Shown: one piece after another, positions 32,089 through 40,994 of the stretch
How the letters are laid out: the number at the start of each line of letters is the position of its first letter
Position numbering within the stretch: position 1 is the first letter of the stretch
NCBI RefSeq assembly: GCF_051652165.1
Contig: NZ_JBOFTR010000018.1
Span: 1 to 45,764 of the forward strand
Source: Plesiomonas sp051652165
GTDB taxonomy: Bacteria > Pseudomonadota > Gammaproteobacteria > Enterobacterales > CAMTGL01
DNA: 45,764 nt
Direction: 5' to 3'
Notes under the pieces: model-generated
What the model was told of the DNA's origin: nothing
Databases searched by the model: none
The model's input: only the letters and a program-made list of their open reading frames with translations
Program-made: the position numbers and the translations under genes

Positions 32089-34035
32089 TCATGACTCACT
32101 GCTTGAGGCGTGATTGAGGGCTTGAGTCAATACTTCAAGCTCTTCTTGGGCTTCCATCCACCCCATCTCAACATCGTCAAGTTCAGATTTTGTTTTAATT
32201 TGTGCAGCGAGCAACTCACTGAGCTTGGCTTTTTGGTCAGCATCATACAGTGCTGAATCGCCCAACTGTGTTTCAATATCGCTTAAAGCGTGCGTGAGTT
32301 TTTCTAACTGAGTTTCTAGTTGGGTGATTTTTTTACGGAGTGGCTGAGTCTGTTGGCGGAACTCCGCATCACGCCGTTTTTGATCTTTACGGGCTTGTGC
32401 GCTGTTGGTGGGATCTTTTTCTACAGATGTCTCACCTGTACTCTGTGCATCTTGTTGTTCACGGCGCTGCTGATCACTGAGCCAGCGTTGGTAGTCATCT
32501 AAATCACCGCGGAACAGTTCAACATGACTATCATGCACTAAATAGAGGTCATCCGTTGTGGAACGCAGCAAATGCCTATCATGCGAAACCACCACCATTG
32601 CACCTTCAAAGTCAATCAGTGCTTCAGTCAGTGCTTGGCGCATATCCAAATCAAGGTGGTTGGTTGGCTCATCGAGCAGCAACAGATTCGGGCGTTGCCA
32701 TACAATCAGTGCTAATACTAAACGGGCCTTTTCACCGCCTGAAAAGGGGGCTACCGGATCGGTGACTTTATCGCCACGAAAACCAAATCCACCTAAATAA
32801 TCACGTAATTGCTGTTCTGTTTCACGTGGTGCAAGGCGTGCAAGGTGAACCAATGCACTCTCTTCAGGATGCAATGTCTCAAGCTGATGCTGAGCAAAGT
32901 AGCCCAGTTTAATCCCGCGTGATAGCTCAATTACACCATGAAGTGGCTGCATTTCACCGGCGAGCAACTTAATCAGTGTTGATTTCCCCGCACCATTACG
33001 CCCTAATAAACCAATGCGTGAACCGGGTACTAAATTGAGTTTGATTGACGCTAAAATCGTTTTATCACCATAACCGGCACTGACTTTCTCCATACTCAGC
33101 AGTGGATTTGGCAAGCTCTCTGGTATACGAAAACTAAAACGAAACGGATTATCAATGTGTGCCGGAGCGATAAGCTCCATACGTTCAAGGGCTTTCACCC
33201 GGCTTTGTGCTTGTTTGGCTTTAGATGCTTTTGCTTTAAAACGATCAATAAAAGATTGCAGATGTGCAACACGGGTCTGTTGGCTCTCATACATTGATTG
33301 TTGTTGTGCAAGTTTAGTGGCTCGCTGCACTTCAAATGCGCTGTAATTACCGGTGTATTCATCGATTCGTTGTTGTTCGATATGCAGAATTTTATCCACA
33401 ATGGGATCGAGAAAATCGCGGTCATGCGAAATCAGTACCAGCGTACCGCGATAACTGTTGAGCCACTTCTCTAACCAGATTACCGCATCTAAATCTAAGT
33501 GGTTAGTTGGCTCATCGAGCAACAGTAAATCAGATCGGCATAATAACGCTTGCGCCAGATTCAGCCGCATCCGCCAACCACCGGAAAAACTTTTCACTGC
33601 CAGCGTAGTTTGTTCTGCCGAAAAGCCCAGACCGTACAGTAAACTGGCGGCACGGGCACGAATTGACCATGCATCAATGGCATCGAGTTTGCCATGTAAC
33701 TCAGCAATACTATTACCGTCGTTTTTCTGATTAGCGATTTCCAGAGATTGCTCAAGTTGTCGATACTCACGATCGCCATCTATGACATACTCAATGGCAG
33801 GCATATCAAGCGCGGGAGTCTCTTGGTTTACCCAAGCCATCGCCCAGTGGTGTGGCACAGAAATTGAACCGGCATCAGTGCTAAGTTCCCCTTTAATCAA
33901 TGCGATCAGCGTTGACTTACCACACCCATTTTTGCCAACCAGACCGACCTTTTGTCCAGGGTTAATCGTGGCACTGGCGTTATCGAGCAACATTTGATTG
34001 CCGCGGATTAACTGAATATTGGAAAATACAATCAT
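32089..34035 (-). CDS. yheS: ABC-F family ATPase YheS
   Basis: YheS is a soluble tandem ATP-binding-cassette protein of the ABC-F class, which act at the ribosome E site during translation. The 648-residue protein has Walker A GKNGCGKST (about 34-42), signature SGGWRMRL and LLLLDEPTNHLD in the first cassette, the inter-domain linker rich in Gln/Lys/Arg, and Walker A GRNGAGKST (about 345), SGGEKARL and LLLLDEPTNHLDLD in the second. The C-terminal 120 residues form a charged coiled coil. No membrane segment is present. It diverges from kefG. Confidence 0.95.
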   Translation of the reverse strand: MIVFSNIQLIRGNQMLLDNASATINPGQKVGLVGKNGCGKSTLIALIKGELSTDAGSISVPHHWAMAWVNQETPALDMPAIEYVIDGDREYRQLEQSLEIANQKNDGNSIAELHGKLDAIDAWSIRARAASLLYGLGFSAEQTTLAVKSFSGGWRMRLNLAQALLCRSDLLLLDEPTNHLDLDAVIWLEKWLNSYRGTLVLISHDRDFLDPIVDKILHIEQQRIDEYTGNYSAFEVQRATKLAQQQSMYESQQTRVAHLQSFIDRFKAKASKAKQAQSRVKALERMELIAPAHIDNPFRFSFRIPESLPNPLLSMEKVSAGYGDKTILASIKLNLVPGSRIGLLGRNGAGKSTLIKLLAGEMQPLHGVIELSRGIKLGYFAQHQLETLHPEESALVHLARLAPRETEQQLRDYLGGFGFRGDKVTDPVAPFSGGEKARLVLALIVWQRPNLLLLDEPTNHLDLDMRQALTEALIDFEGAMVVVSHDRHLLRSTTDDLYLVHDSHVELFRGDLDDYQRWLSDQQRREQQDAQSTGETSVEKDPTNSAQARKDQKRRDAEFRQQTQPLRKKITQLETQLEKLTHALSDIETQLGDSALYDADQKAKLSELLAAQIKTKSELDDVEMGWMEAQEELEVLTQALNHASSSES

Positions 34036-34106
34036 TGCAGGCTGCCTTTAAACACAAAACGGGCACTAAACCCGCTAAAAATATGCGCAGCATGGTAACG
34101 GAAATT

Positions 34107-34124
34107 AAGGTCACTGACGACCTT
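34107..34124. other. Hairpin in the kefG leader region
   Basis: AAGGTC / GACCTT around ACTGAC, flanked by GGAA/TTCC. It ends 26 bases before the kefG start and could be part of a promoter or leader. Confidence 0.4.
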
Positions 34125-34150
34125 CCGCTGATTTTATGCAGGAGTAATAG

Positions 34151-34822
34151 ATGACAGAGCGGATAACGCCCCTAACAGCTCAGAATGTGTTGTTGATTGT
34201 GGCACACCCTGATCCACAAGAATCAGTTGCTAACCACGCATTGCTAAGACAAATCAGCACGCTTGGTAACGTCACCGTGCACGATTTATATGCAAAATAC
34301 CCTGATTTTTTTATCGATGTGAAGCAAGAGCAGGCGTTGTTGAGGGAATATGAGCTGATCGTCTTTCAGCACCCGCTCTATATGTATAGCTGTCCGGCAC
34401 TGCTCAAAGAGTGGATTGATCGCGTCTTGATCAAAGGTTTTGCTCATGGTGCACAAGGCGATGCATTGATTGGAAAACATTGGTGTTCAGTGATCACCGT
34501 CGGCGGACCAGAGCGCGCCTACTGTCGTACCGGATATAACCGTTATGCTATTGAAGAGATTTTGCGCCCGTTTGAGTTGACTGCTGCCCTGTGTCGCATG
34601 CAGTGGATAGCCCCTAAAATCATCTACTGGGCGCGCCATCTACAACCACATATTTTGCAAGGGCAAGCAGAGCAGTATCATCGTTGGTTGGCTAATCCAC
34701 CTGAGTTACAACCCTTGCAACCAGACACCGAGCATCACTTGCCTGCACACCATACAACAAGCCATGCTAACGATCATACTTCTCCTGTCACACCGTTAAA
34801 TACGAGGTCACACAATGTCTGA
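34151..34822 (+). CDS. kefG: KefG, ancillary NAD(P)H-quinone-reductase-like subunit of KefB
   Basis: KefG is a flavodoxin-fold peripheral protein needed for full activity of the glutathione-gated K+ efflux system KefB. The core matches E. coli KefG: LLIVAHPDPQESVANHALL, VTVHDLYAKYPDFFIDV, FQHPLYMYSCPALLKEWIDRV, and LRPFELTAALCRMQW. E. coli KefG ends soon after the WLANP motif (184 residues); here about 40 extra residues rich in His, Thr and Pro follow (PDTEHHLPAHHTTSHANDH). ATG 34151 follows CAGGAG. The gene overlaps kefB by 8 bases. Confidence 0.93.
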   Translation: MTERITPLTAQNVLLIVAHPDPQESVANHALLRQISTLGNVTVHDLYAKYPDFFIDVKQEQALLREYELIVFQHPLYMYSCPALLKEWIDRVLIKGFAHGAQGDALIGKHWCSVITVGGPERAYCRTGYNRYAIEEILRPFELTAALCRMQWIAPKIIYWARHLQPHILQGQAEQYHRWLANPPELQPLQPDTEHHLPAHHTTSHANDHTSPVTPLNTRSHNV

Positions 34823-36626
34823 AGCCGGTACTATGCATGATGTGATCTTATTTTTAGCTGCTGCTGTAATAGCCGTGCCGTTAGCACGCAAAGCCGGCAT
34901 CGGCGCAGTACTGGGCTATTTGCTGGCAGGAATGGCCATCGGCCCATGGGGGCTAAAACTGATCAGTGATGTCGATGCTGTGCTGCACTTCTCCGAATTG
35001 GGGGTTGTGCTGCTGTTGTTTATTATCGGTTTGGAGCTGAACCCCGGAAAACTCTGGCAGATGCGGAGGCCTATTTTCGGGCTGGGCTCACTGCAAGTGA
35101 TGCTGACTGCCGGTTTGCTAATGTTACTGCTGCTCAAACTCGGCTTTAACTGGCAAAGTGCGCTGATCAGTGGCTTAGGATTAGCCATGTCATCAACGGC
35201 AATGGGCCTGCAACTCATGCGTGAATACGGCATGACCCGCAACGAAGGTGGGCAGTCTGGTTTTGCGATTTTGCTGTTTCAGGATATGGCCGTCGTTCCC
35301 GTACTGGCGCTGATCCCGCTGCTGACTGCAGGCGCAGCCGAAACCACCGATTGGTCAGTCATTGCCATTCGGGTTGGCGGGGTCGCCTTATTGCTGCTTG
35401 GCGGTAAATTTTTACTTCGGCCTCTGTTTCGCCTTATCGCCAACACCGGTGTACGAGAAGTGTTTACCGCAACCGCCTTATTGGTGGTGCTTGGCACCGC
35501 GTTTCTCATGCAAGCTATCGGTCTCTCGATGGCGCTCGGCACATTCATTGCGGGCGTATTACTGGCAGAGAGTGAATATCGGCATGAACTGGAAATTGCC
35601 ATTGAACCATTCAAAGGGTTACTGCTCGGCCTGTTCTTTATCTCGGTCGGTATGGCCGTCAATCTGGGGATTTTGCTGACTGATCCACTGTGGGTTGCCT
35701 TGATAGTTATCGCGTTGGTTAGTATTAAAGCCGGCGTACTGTTTTTTGTCAGCTCCCTATTCAAACTGCGTCGTACCAGCCGTTTGCAACTTTCGGTAGT
35801 ACTCAGCCAAGGGGGGGAGTTTGCCTTCGTCTTGTTCTCTGCTGCCGCCGCAAGTCAGGTGATCAATCAAAACCAACTGGCCTTGCTGCTGGTGAGCGTC
35901 AGTTTGTCGATGATGACCACCCCGTTATTAATGAAACTGATTGACCATTGGCTCAGTGTACAACTTAACAGCCAACAGCAAAGCGAAGAGCAACAGCATG
36001 TTGAGGATGATGAACCACAAGTTATCATCGTCGGTTTTGGGCGCTTTGGCCAAATCGTTGGGCGTTTACTGTATGCCAACAAAGTGCGTGTAACCGTACT
36101 TGAACGTGATCCGAATCAAGTTTCATTTCTGCGTCGTTATGGCTACAAAGTCTACTACGGCGATGCGACCCAACTGGAATTGCTACGAGCAGCTGGAGCA
36201 GAAAAAGCCGAGTCAATTGTGATTGCCTCTGATAATGCCGAAGAAAATATGCAAATTGTGCATCTTTGTCAGCAGCACTTCCCACAACTGCAAATTTTAG
36301 CCCGTGCTCGTGGCCGTGTTGAAGCGCATGCACTGCTCAGTGCCGGTGTCACCTTGTTTAGTCGTGAAACTTTTTCTAGTGCGCTTGAGTTAGGCAAAAA
36401 AGCACTGGTCAGTACAGGGATGCACCCACACAGAGCCTTTCGTGCCCAACAGCATTTTAAACGGCTCGATATGCACATGCTGCGTGAACTGATGCCAGAA
36501 CATCAAGCCGATGTTACCGAGATCTCACGCGTGAAAGAAGCTCGGCGTGAACTTGATGATATTTTCGAGCGCGAGATGCAAAATGAGAGCCTACGTTATC
36601 AGGGATGGGATCTCGACGATGAATAA
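34815..36626 (+). CDS. kefB: Glutathione-regulated potassium-efflux system protein KefB
   Basis: KefB is a K+/H+ antiporter of the CPA2 family that acidifies the cytoplasm when electrophiles form glutathione adducts. Residues about 8-380 form the membrane domain (GIGAVLGYLLAGMAIGPWG, GLAMSSTAMGLQLMREYGM, LSMALGTFIAGVLLAESEYR). The KTN/RCK NAD-binding domain starts near 402 with VIIVGFGRFGQIVGRLL and YGDATQLELLRAAGAEKAES (in part). The C-terminal RETFSSALELGKK and MHPHRAF match the family. The 603-residue length fits E. coli KefB (601). ATG 34833 is an alternative start. Confidence 0.95.
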   Translation: MSEAGTMHDVILFLAAAVIAVPLARKAGIGAVLGYLLAGMAIGPWGLKLISDVDAVLHFSELGVVLLLFIIGLELNPGKLWQMRRPIFGLGSLQVMLTAGLLMLLLLKLGFNWQSALISGLGLAMSSTAMGLQLMREYGMTRNEGGQSGFAILLFQDMAVVPVLALIPLLTAGAAETTDWSVIAIRVGGVALLLLGGKFLLRPLFRLIANTGVREVFTATALLVVLGTAFLMQAIGLSMALGTFIAGVLLAESEYRHELEIAIEPFKGLLLGLFFISVGMAVNLGILLTDPLWVALIVIALVSIKAGVLFFVSSLFKLRRTSRLQLSVVLSQGGEFAFVLFSAAAASQVINQNQLALLLVSVSLSMMTTPLLMKLIDHWLSVQLNSQQQSEEQQHVEDDEPQVIIVGFGRFGQIVGRLLYANKVRVTVLERDPNQVSFLRRYGYKVYYGDATQLELLRAAGAEKAESIVIASDNAEENMQIVHLCQQHFPQLQILARARGRVEAHALLSAGVTLFSRETFSSALELGKKALVSTGMHPHRAFRAQQHFKRLDMHMLRELMPEHQADVTEISRVKEARRELDDIFEREMQNESLRYQGWDLDDE

Positions 36627-36819
36627 GCGCCGCCGTTTTATTGCTGCTGCCAAATGCCCGCAGTGTCAGGCTATTGATACTCTTGCACTGTATCAGCAAG
36701 ATCAGGTTGAAGTGGTCGAATGCGTACAGTGTGGTCATCGGCAAACACAGGCCCAGCAACATATCGAAAAAGAAAAACGGCGAAATGAGCAAGTAATTGG
36801 CGTATTTCACCCTGATTAA
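36619..36819 (+). CDS. yheV: YheV, small zinc-ribbon protein
   Basis: A 66-residue protein, the same length as E. coli YheV, with two CxxC pairs (AKCPQCQA and VECVQCGH) that would bind one Zn2+, and the conserved end EQVIGVFHPD. Function unknown. ATG 36619 overlaps the last codons of kefB by 8 bases, so it is the third gene of a kefG-kefB-yheV operon. Confidence 0.92.
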   Translation: MNKRRRFIAAAKCPQCQAIDTLALYQQDQVEVVECVQCGHRQTQAQQHIEKEKRRNEQVIGVFHPD

Positions 36820-36908
36820 TGCATCACAAATTTCCGCCTTGCGTTGATTTCCGCTACAATCAGCGCGCAATTTTAAAATCCTATTTTCTACCAACGGCAG
36901 GAGTTGCC

Positions 36909-37529
36909 ATGAAAATCACTAAAAACGCGGTAGTAAGCCTAGCCTACCAAGTGCGTACAGAAGATGGTGTGCTGGTTGATGAGTCACCGGTTACCGCACC
37001 ACTTGATTACCTGCATGGTAACAACAACCTGATCACTGGTCTGGAAAATGCACTCGAAGGCCGTGAAGCAGGCGAAAGTTTTGAAATTAATATCCCTTCA
37101 GCAGAAGCCTACGGCGACTATGACGACAATCTGGTACAGCGCGTACCAAAAGATGTGTTCTTAGGCGTAGACGAAATTGAAGTTGGCATGCGTTTTTTAG
37201 CTGATACCGATCAAGGTCCAGTGCCAGTTGAAATCACCGAAGTTGACGGTGACCATGTTGTTGTTGATGGTAACCACATGTTAGCAGGCCAAGCTCTTCA
37301 CTTTGCTGTTGAAGTGGTTGCAGTACGCGAAGCAACCGCAGAAGAGCTTGAGCACGGCCATGTTCACGGTGAGCACGCTCACGGTGAAGAGGGTGGTTGT
37401 TGCGGTGGCCACGGTCACGGTGATAACGAAGGCGGTTGCTGCGGCGGTCAAGGCCATGATCACGATCATGACCATGCGCACGAACACGGCCAGGGTGGTT
37501 GTGGCGGTCATGGTGGCTGCAAACACTAA
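36909..37529 (+). CDS. slyD: FKBP-type peptidyl-prolyl isomerase and nickel metallochaperone SlyD
   Basis: SlyD is a cytoplasmic prolyl isomerase/chaperone whose tail stores and donates Ni2+ for hydrogenase maturation. Residues 1-150 contain the FKBP domain with the inserted IF domain (MKITKNAVVSLAYQVRTEDG, GRFGxx-less SlyD-type NLITGLENALEGREAGE). The C-terminal 50 residues are rich in His, Cys and Gly (GGCCGGHGHGDNEGG and HDHDHDHAHEHG), the metal-binding tail. The product is 206 residues against 196 in E. coli. ATG 36909 follows GGCAGGAG and fits the family start; in-frame ATG 36819 would add 30 unconserved residues. Confidence 0.95.
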   Translation: MKITKNAVVSLAYQVRTEDGVLVDESPVTAPLDYLHGNNNLITGLENALEGREAGESFEINIPSAEAYGDYDDNLVQRVPKDVFLGVDEIEVGMRFLADTDQGPVPVEITEVDGDHVVVDGNHMLAGQALHFAVEVVAVREATAEELEHGHVHGEHAHGEEGGCCGGHGHGDNEGGCCGGQGHDHDHDHAHEHGQGGCGGHGGCKH

Positions 37530-37573
37530 TCCTCATTGGCGCATCACGCACCATAACAGGAATGCACCCAAAA

Positions 37574-37602
37574 ACAAAAGGGCGATAACGCCCTTTTGTT
37601 TT
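37574..37602. terminator. Bidirectional terminator between slyD and slyX
   Basis: ACAAAAGGGCG (37574-37584) pairs with CGCCCTTTTGT (37589-37599), loop ATAA, followed by TTT. Both flanking genes converge on it. Confidence 0.9.
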
Positions 37603-37681
37603 AGTCTGCATACGAAAAATCCCCAGAGATCGTACTGGTAACAAAAGATCTTAGGGTTAAACGATCATCGCGTTAACACGA

Positions 37682-37903
37682 TCAATAGTGCGGAGGCGGT
37701 GTCTCTTCTGATTGTGCTGCAACCGGCGATGCATCTACTTCACGTAATTTCGTGACCGCAAAACGAACCTGAGTACGCAATTTTTCAATTTCAACTTGTT
37801 GTTGCACAATCACCTTATTTAGCTCTTCAATACTTAACTCCTGAAAAGCCTGACGACTTTCTAGAGTTTCTAACCTGTTTAATACAACAGACAACTCACT
37901 CAT
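37682..37903 (-). CDS. slyX: SlyX family protein
   Basis: A 73-residue coiled-coil protein matching E. coli SlyX (72): LNRLETLESRQAFQELSIEELNKVIV (heptad pattern over residues 5-50) and the conserved tail EETPPPHY. Function unknown. The start at 37903 is preferred to a codon 5 residues upstream because it follows GAGGG and matches family length. It lies between slyD and fkpA, as in E. coli. Confidence 0.92.
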   Translation of the reverse strand: MSELSVVLNRLETLESRQAFQELSIEELNKVIVQQQVEIEKLRTQVRFAVTKLREVDASPVAAQSEETPPPHY

Positions 37904-38369
37904 TGTCGGCCCTCTCATTAATTAATGTTGTTAGTAACCATATCGTTATTACACACATATTGAATCACATGATCAGCACAGTATGGCTGACCAACGTTAG
38001 CTTAACGGATCATAGCCGAAATATAATCTGTAGATTAAACCTGATTTACATGGAATTATCTGATTTTTCGACGGTCGAATAACGTAAGGTTTTATGTAAC
38101 CATGATACGTTAGATCATCAGTAATGAAATTAACGGTTATTGATACAGATAAACCTCACAATTAATGAGTAGCCTCTTGATAAAATAACTCTCTATAATA
38201 GTTACTGTAACGTTATAGTATTGAAGACGTTGTTGAACTGAATTTTATCTGTTTCATTATTCAGTCACTGTGCCGTTAACATAAACATAAGTATATTGGC
38301 GCTACGCCATGAATAACTATCTGTGTGCGTAGGTCTATAGCGGGGGAGTCCCCGCACCATGGAGGAAGA
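37904..38369. promoter_or_regulatory. Intergenic region between slyX and fkpA
   Basis: About 465 AT-rich bases without a gene. A TATAAT box occurs at 38194-38199 without a good -35. Two hairpins lie in the likely fkpA leader: TGGCG/CGCCA around CTA (38297-38309) and GCGGGG/CCCCGC around GAGT (38340-38355), the latter 5 bases before the ribosome site GGAGGA. E. coli fkpA is under sigma-E control; I could not find a convincing sigma-E promoter here. Confidence 0.6.
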
Positions 38370-39176
38370 ATGAAACCAGCATTTAAAGCATCGTTTTTAG
38401 CTATCACTCTTGCGTTATCTTTAGGCAGTGGCGCTATCATGGCTGCTGAACAAGCGAAAGCGAAAACTGAAGTTGTCGCACCAAAGTCATCAGCATTTGC
38501 AAATGAAAACCAGCAAGCAGCTTATGCGATTGGCGCATCAATGGCGCGATATATCAGTGCTAACCTTGATGCTCAAAAAGAGATGGGTCTGAATCTAAGC
38601 CGTGAAGAGGTGATGACAGGCATTCAAGATGCCTTTGCCGGTAAATCAAAACTCGATGACACCCAAATTCAGCAAACCCTACAAGCACTTGATGCTCGTA
38701 TCGGTAAAATGGCACAAGAAAAGCTCGCAAAAGAAGCAACAGCAAATGAAGCTGCTGGCAAAACATTCCGTGATGCCTTTGCGAAAGAAAAAGGTGTGAA
38801 AAGCCTAAAAGATGGCCTACTGTATCTTGTACAAAAAGAGGGGACAGGCCCAGCACCAAAAGCAACAGATACCGTTGTAGTGAACTACGTTGGTACACTC
38901 ACTAATGGTACTAAGTTTGATAGCTCATACGATCGTAAAGAGCCAGCAACATTCCCACTTAATCGAGTGATCCCAGGTTGGACAGAAGGTCTGCAACAGG
39001 TGAAAGCAGGTGGGAAAATCAAACTGGTTATTCCACCGGCACTGGCCTATGGTGAGCAAGGCGCACCAGGTATTCCACCTAACTCAACACTCGTATTTGA
39101 AGTTGAGCTAGTTAAAATTGAACAACCTGCTGCAACACCTGCACCTGCCGCTAAACCTGCGCCGGCAACAAAATAA
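38370..39176 (+). CDS. fkpA: Periplasmic FKBP-type peptidyl-prolyl isomerase FkpA
   Basis: FkpA is a periplasmic prolyl isomerase and chaperone. A signal peptide covers residues 1 to about 25 (LSLGSGAIMAAEQ). The helical dimerisation domain follows (AYAIGASMARYISANLD), and the FKBP domain occupies about 150-250 (DTVVVNYVGTLTNGTKFDSS, PGWTEGLQQVKAGGKIKLVI, PPNSTLVFEVELVKIE). The tail is Ala/Pro/Lys-rich. Length 268 against 270 in E. coli. ATG 38370 follows GGAGGA; the upstream in-frame codon would extend across a strong hairpin. Confidence 0.95.
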   Translation: MKPAFKASFLAITLALSLGSGAIMAAEQAKAKTEVVAPKSSAFANENQQAAYAIGASMARYISANLDAQKEMGLNLSREEVMTGIQDAFAGKSKLDDTQIQQTLQALDARIGKMAQEKLAKEATANEAAGKTFRDAFAKEKGVKSLKDGLLYLVQKEGTGPAPKATDTVVVNYVGTLTNGTKFDSSYDRKEPATFPLNRVIPGWTEGLQQVKAGGKIKLVIPPALAYGEQGAPGIPPNSTLVFEVELVKIEQPAATPAPAAKPAPATK

Positions 39177-39183
39177 AAAACCT

Positions 39184-39213
39184 AAAAAAGCCGACATGAA
39201 GTCGGCTTTTTTT
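39184..39213 (+). terminator. Rho-independent terminator after fkpA
   Basis: AAAAAAGCCGAC (39184-39195) pairs with GTCGGCTTTTTT (39201-39212), loop ATGAA, with a T-run. Confidence 0.95.
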
Positions 39214-39297
39214 CTACAGTAGATTGCCCTTTCAATTATAACTTTCTGTTACAATCATCGCCAAATTACCACTAATCCCTCTACATGCGAGATAGCA

Positions 39298-40020
39298 ATG
39301 TCGAACGAGCTTCTCTGTAATGAACAACCTACGGAGCACGATTTATTAGATCACCGCCCGTTTACCACACTCGATCATGACATCCTGCGTTCTTATGAAG
39401 CCGTCGTTGATGGTCTTGCTACGTTAATCGGCAACCACTGTGAAATTGTATTACACTCACTAGAAGACCTAAACCATTCAGCCGTACGTATTGCTAATGG
39501 TGATATTACAGGCCGTACCATTGGTTCACCGATCACTGATTTGGCATTACGCATGCTGCATGATATGGAAAATGCCAGTGTTTCACGCGCATATTTTACC
39601 CGCGCAAAAGGTGGTGGTGCACTGATGAAATCGATCACCATCGCCATTCGTAATCGTGATAACCGTGTCATTGGCTTATTGTGTATTAACATCAACCTTG
39701 ATGCCCCGTTCTCACAAGTCCTCAAAGCCTTCATGCCTGAAGAGGCGCGTGAATCACCATCTAATGTCAATTTTGCCAGTTCAGTTGATGAACTCGTTGC
39801 ACAAACACTTGAATACACCATAGAAGAAGTTAATGCTGATCGTAGCGTATCTAATAACGCCAAAAATCGGCAGATAGTACTCGCACTGTATGAGAAAGGA
39901 ATTTTTGATATCAAAGATGCTATCAATCAAGTTGCCGATAGACTCAACATCTCTAAACATACCGTCTATCTTTATATCAGACAGTTTAAAAATGATGATA
40001 TTTTGGCGGGAAGCGAATAA
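39298..40020 (+). CDS. yheO: YheO, PAS-like/helix-turn-helix putative transcription regulator
   Basis: A 240-residue protein, the same length as E. coli YheO. The N-terminal YheO-type PAS-like domain (about 30-150) includes DGLATLIGNHCEIVLHSLED and GRTIGSPITDLALRML, TRAKGGGALMKSITIAIR; the C-terminal helix-turn-helix (about 190-235) ends DRLNISKHTVYLYIRQFK. Ligand and target genes are unknown. The start ATG 39298 has a weak ribosome site (GAG at 39290). The gene ends 2 bases before tusD, so both are likely co-transcribed, which would link it to tRNA thiolation. Confidence 0.92.
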   Translation: MSNELLCNEQPTEHDLLDHRPFTTLDHDILRSYEAVVDGLATLIGNHCEIVLHSLEDLNHSAVRIANGDITGRTIGSPITDLALRMLHDMENASVSRAYFTRAKGGGALMKSITIAIRNRDNRVIGLLCININLDAPFSQVLKAFMPEEARESPSNVNFASSVDELVAQTLEYTIEEVNADRSVSNNAKNRQIVLALYEKGIFDIKDAINQVADRLNISKHTVYLYIRQFKNDDILAGSE

Positions 40021-40022
40021 TC

Positions 40023-40454
40023 ATGAGCAGCTCAGTAAATACGCCTTTGCAGCCAAACCACAGCATACTCACCTATGCACTGCTGGTTACCGGCCCTGCG
40101 TATGGCACACAAACAGCCAGTAGCGCCTATCAATTTGCCCAAGCTGTATTGGCGCGGGGTCATACCTTAAGCCAAATATTCTTTTATCGGGAAGGTGTTG
40201 CCAATGCCAACGCATTCACCGCACCAGCCAGTGATGAACACCATCTGGTTGAGGCCTGGGCACAACTATCGGCTCAACATCAGATCCCATTAAATGTTTG
40301 TGTTTCTGCCGCGTTGCGTCGTGGCATCGTAGATACAGAGCAAGCTCAACAAGAACAACTGGCAAATTACAACCTGCATCCCGCCTTTAACCTGTCGGGG
40401 TTGGGAGAACTGGCACAAGCCACCCTTACCTGTGATCGTGTTGTTCAATTTTAG
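40023..40454 (+). CDS. tusD: Sulfurtransferase TusD
   Basis: TusD is the catalytic subunit of the TusBCD complex, which relays persulfide sulfur from TusA to TusE and MnmA for 2-thiouridine in tRNA wobble positions. The DsrE-fold sequence shows VTGPAYGTQTASSAYQFAQA, FYREGVANAN and the active-site Cys93 in NVCVSAALRRG, equal to Cys78 of E. coli. The protein is 143 residues against 128; the N-terminus has 15 extra residues. ATG 40023 follows GGGAAG inside yheO, so the extension is probably real. Confidence 0.94.
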   Translation: MSSSVNTPLQPNHSILTYALLVTGPAYGTQTASSAYQFAQAVLARGHTLSQIFFYREGVANANAFTAPASDEHHLVEAWAQLSAQHQIPLNVCVSAALRRGIVDTEQAQQEQLANYNLHPAFNLSGLGELAQATLTCDRVVQF

Positions 40455-40501
40455 CCACAGATTCTAGTCAACTAACGTATTCCCGATCCTGAGCCCTGTT
40501 T

Positions 40502-40867
40502 ATGAGCATGAAACGCATCGCTTTTATCTTTACTCAACCACCTCATGGAAATGCTGTTGGGCGTGAAGGGCTTGATGCCTTACTGGCGACCTCTGCTTAC
40601 AGCGATAACCTAAGTGTATTTTTTATTGGAGATGGCGTTTTACAACTGTTACCAGAACAACAGCCTGAAATAATCTTAGCACGTAACTATATTGCCACCT
40701 TCAAACTCTTACCGCTGTATGACATTGAAAATATCTATATCAGCACAGAAAGCCTACAGCAGCGGGGCATCACAGAACAACATCTTCTTGTATTGGATGC
40801 AGAGCCACTTTGCTATTCCCAATTACAACAAAAACTGGCTGAATACGACACCATACTGACTTTCTAA
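40502..40867 (+). CDS. tusC: Sulfurtransferase complex subunit TusC
   Basis: A DsrF-type subunit of the TusBCD heterohexamer. The 121-residue sequence shows KRIAFIFTQPPHGNAVGREGLDALLATSAY and LSVFFIGDGVLQLLPEQQP, typical of the family. It lacks a conserved catalytic Cys, as TusC does. It lies 47 bases after tusD; tusB follows after an unusually long gap of 127 bases. Confidence 0.93.
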   Translation: MSMKRIAFIFTQPPHGNAVGREGLDALLATSAYSDNLSVFFIGDGVLQLLPEQQPEIILARNYIATFKLLPLYDIENIYISTESLQQRGITEQHLLVLDAEPLCYSQLQQKLAEYDTILTF

Positions 40868-40994
40868 CCGCGTAATTAACAGACGGTTATTCACTTACCA
40901 CCGAGTGCATTTATTGCCTAACGTGGTAATCACACAAAATATATTTGTGCTTGATTATCTGATACTTCTATTTGGCCAGTCTCAAGGTATCTTT

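Noticed and set aside
35279..35764. 161-codon ORF antisense to kefB
   Set aside because: Lies wholly inside a certain membrane-protein gene and has no recognisable features.
37234..37644. His/Arg-rich ORFs overlapping the slyD tail on both strands
   Set aside because: They arise from the repetitive GGT/CAC codons of the metal-binding tail.
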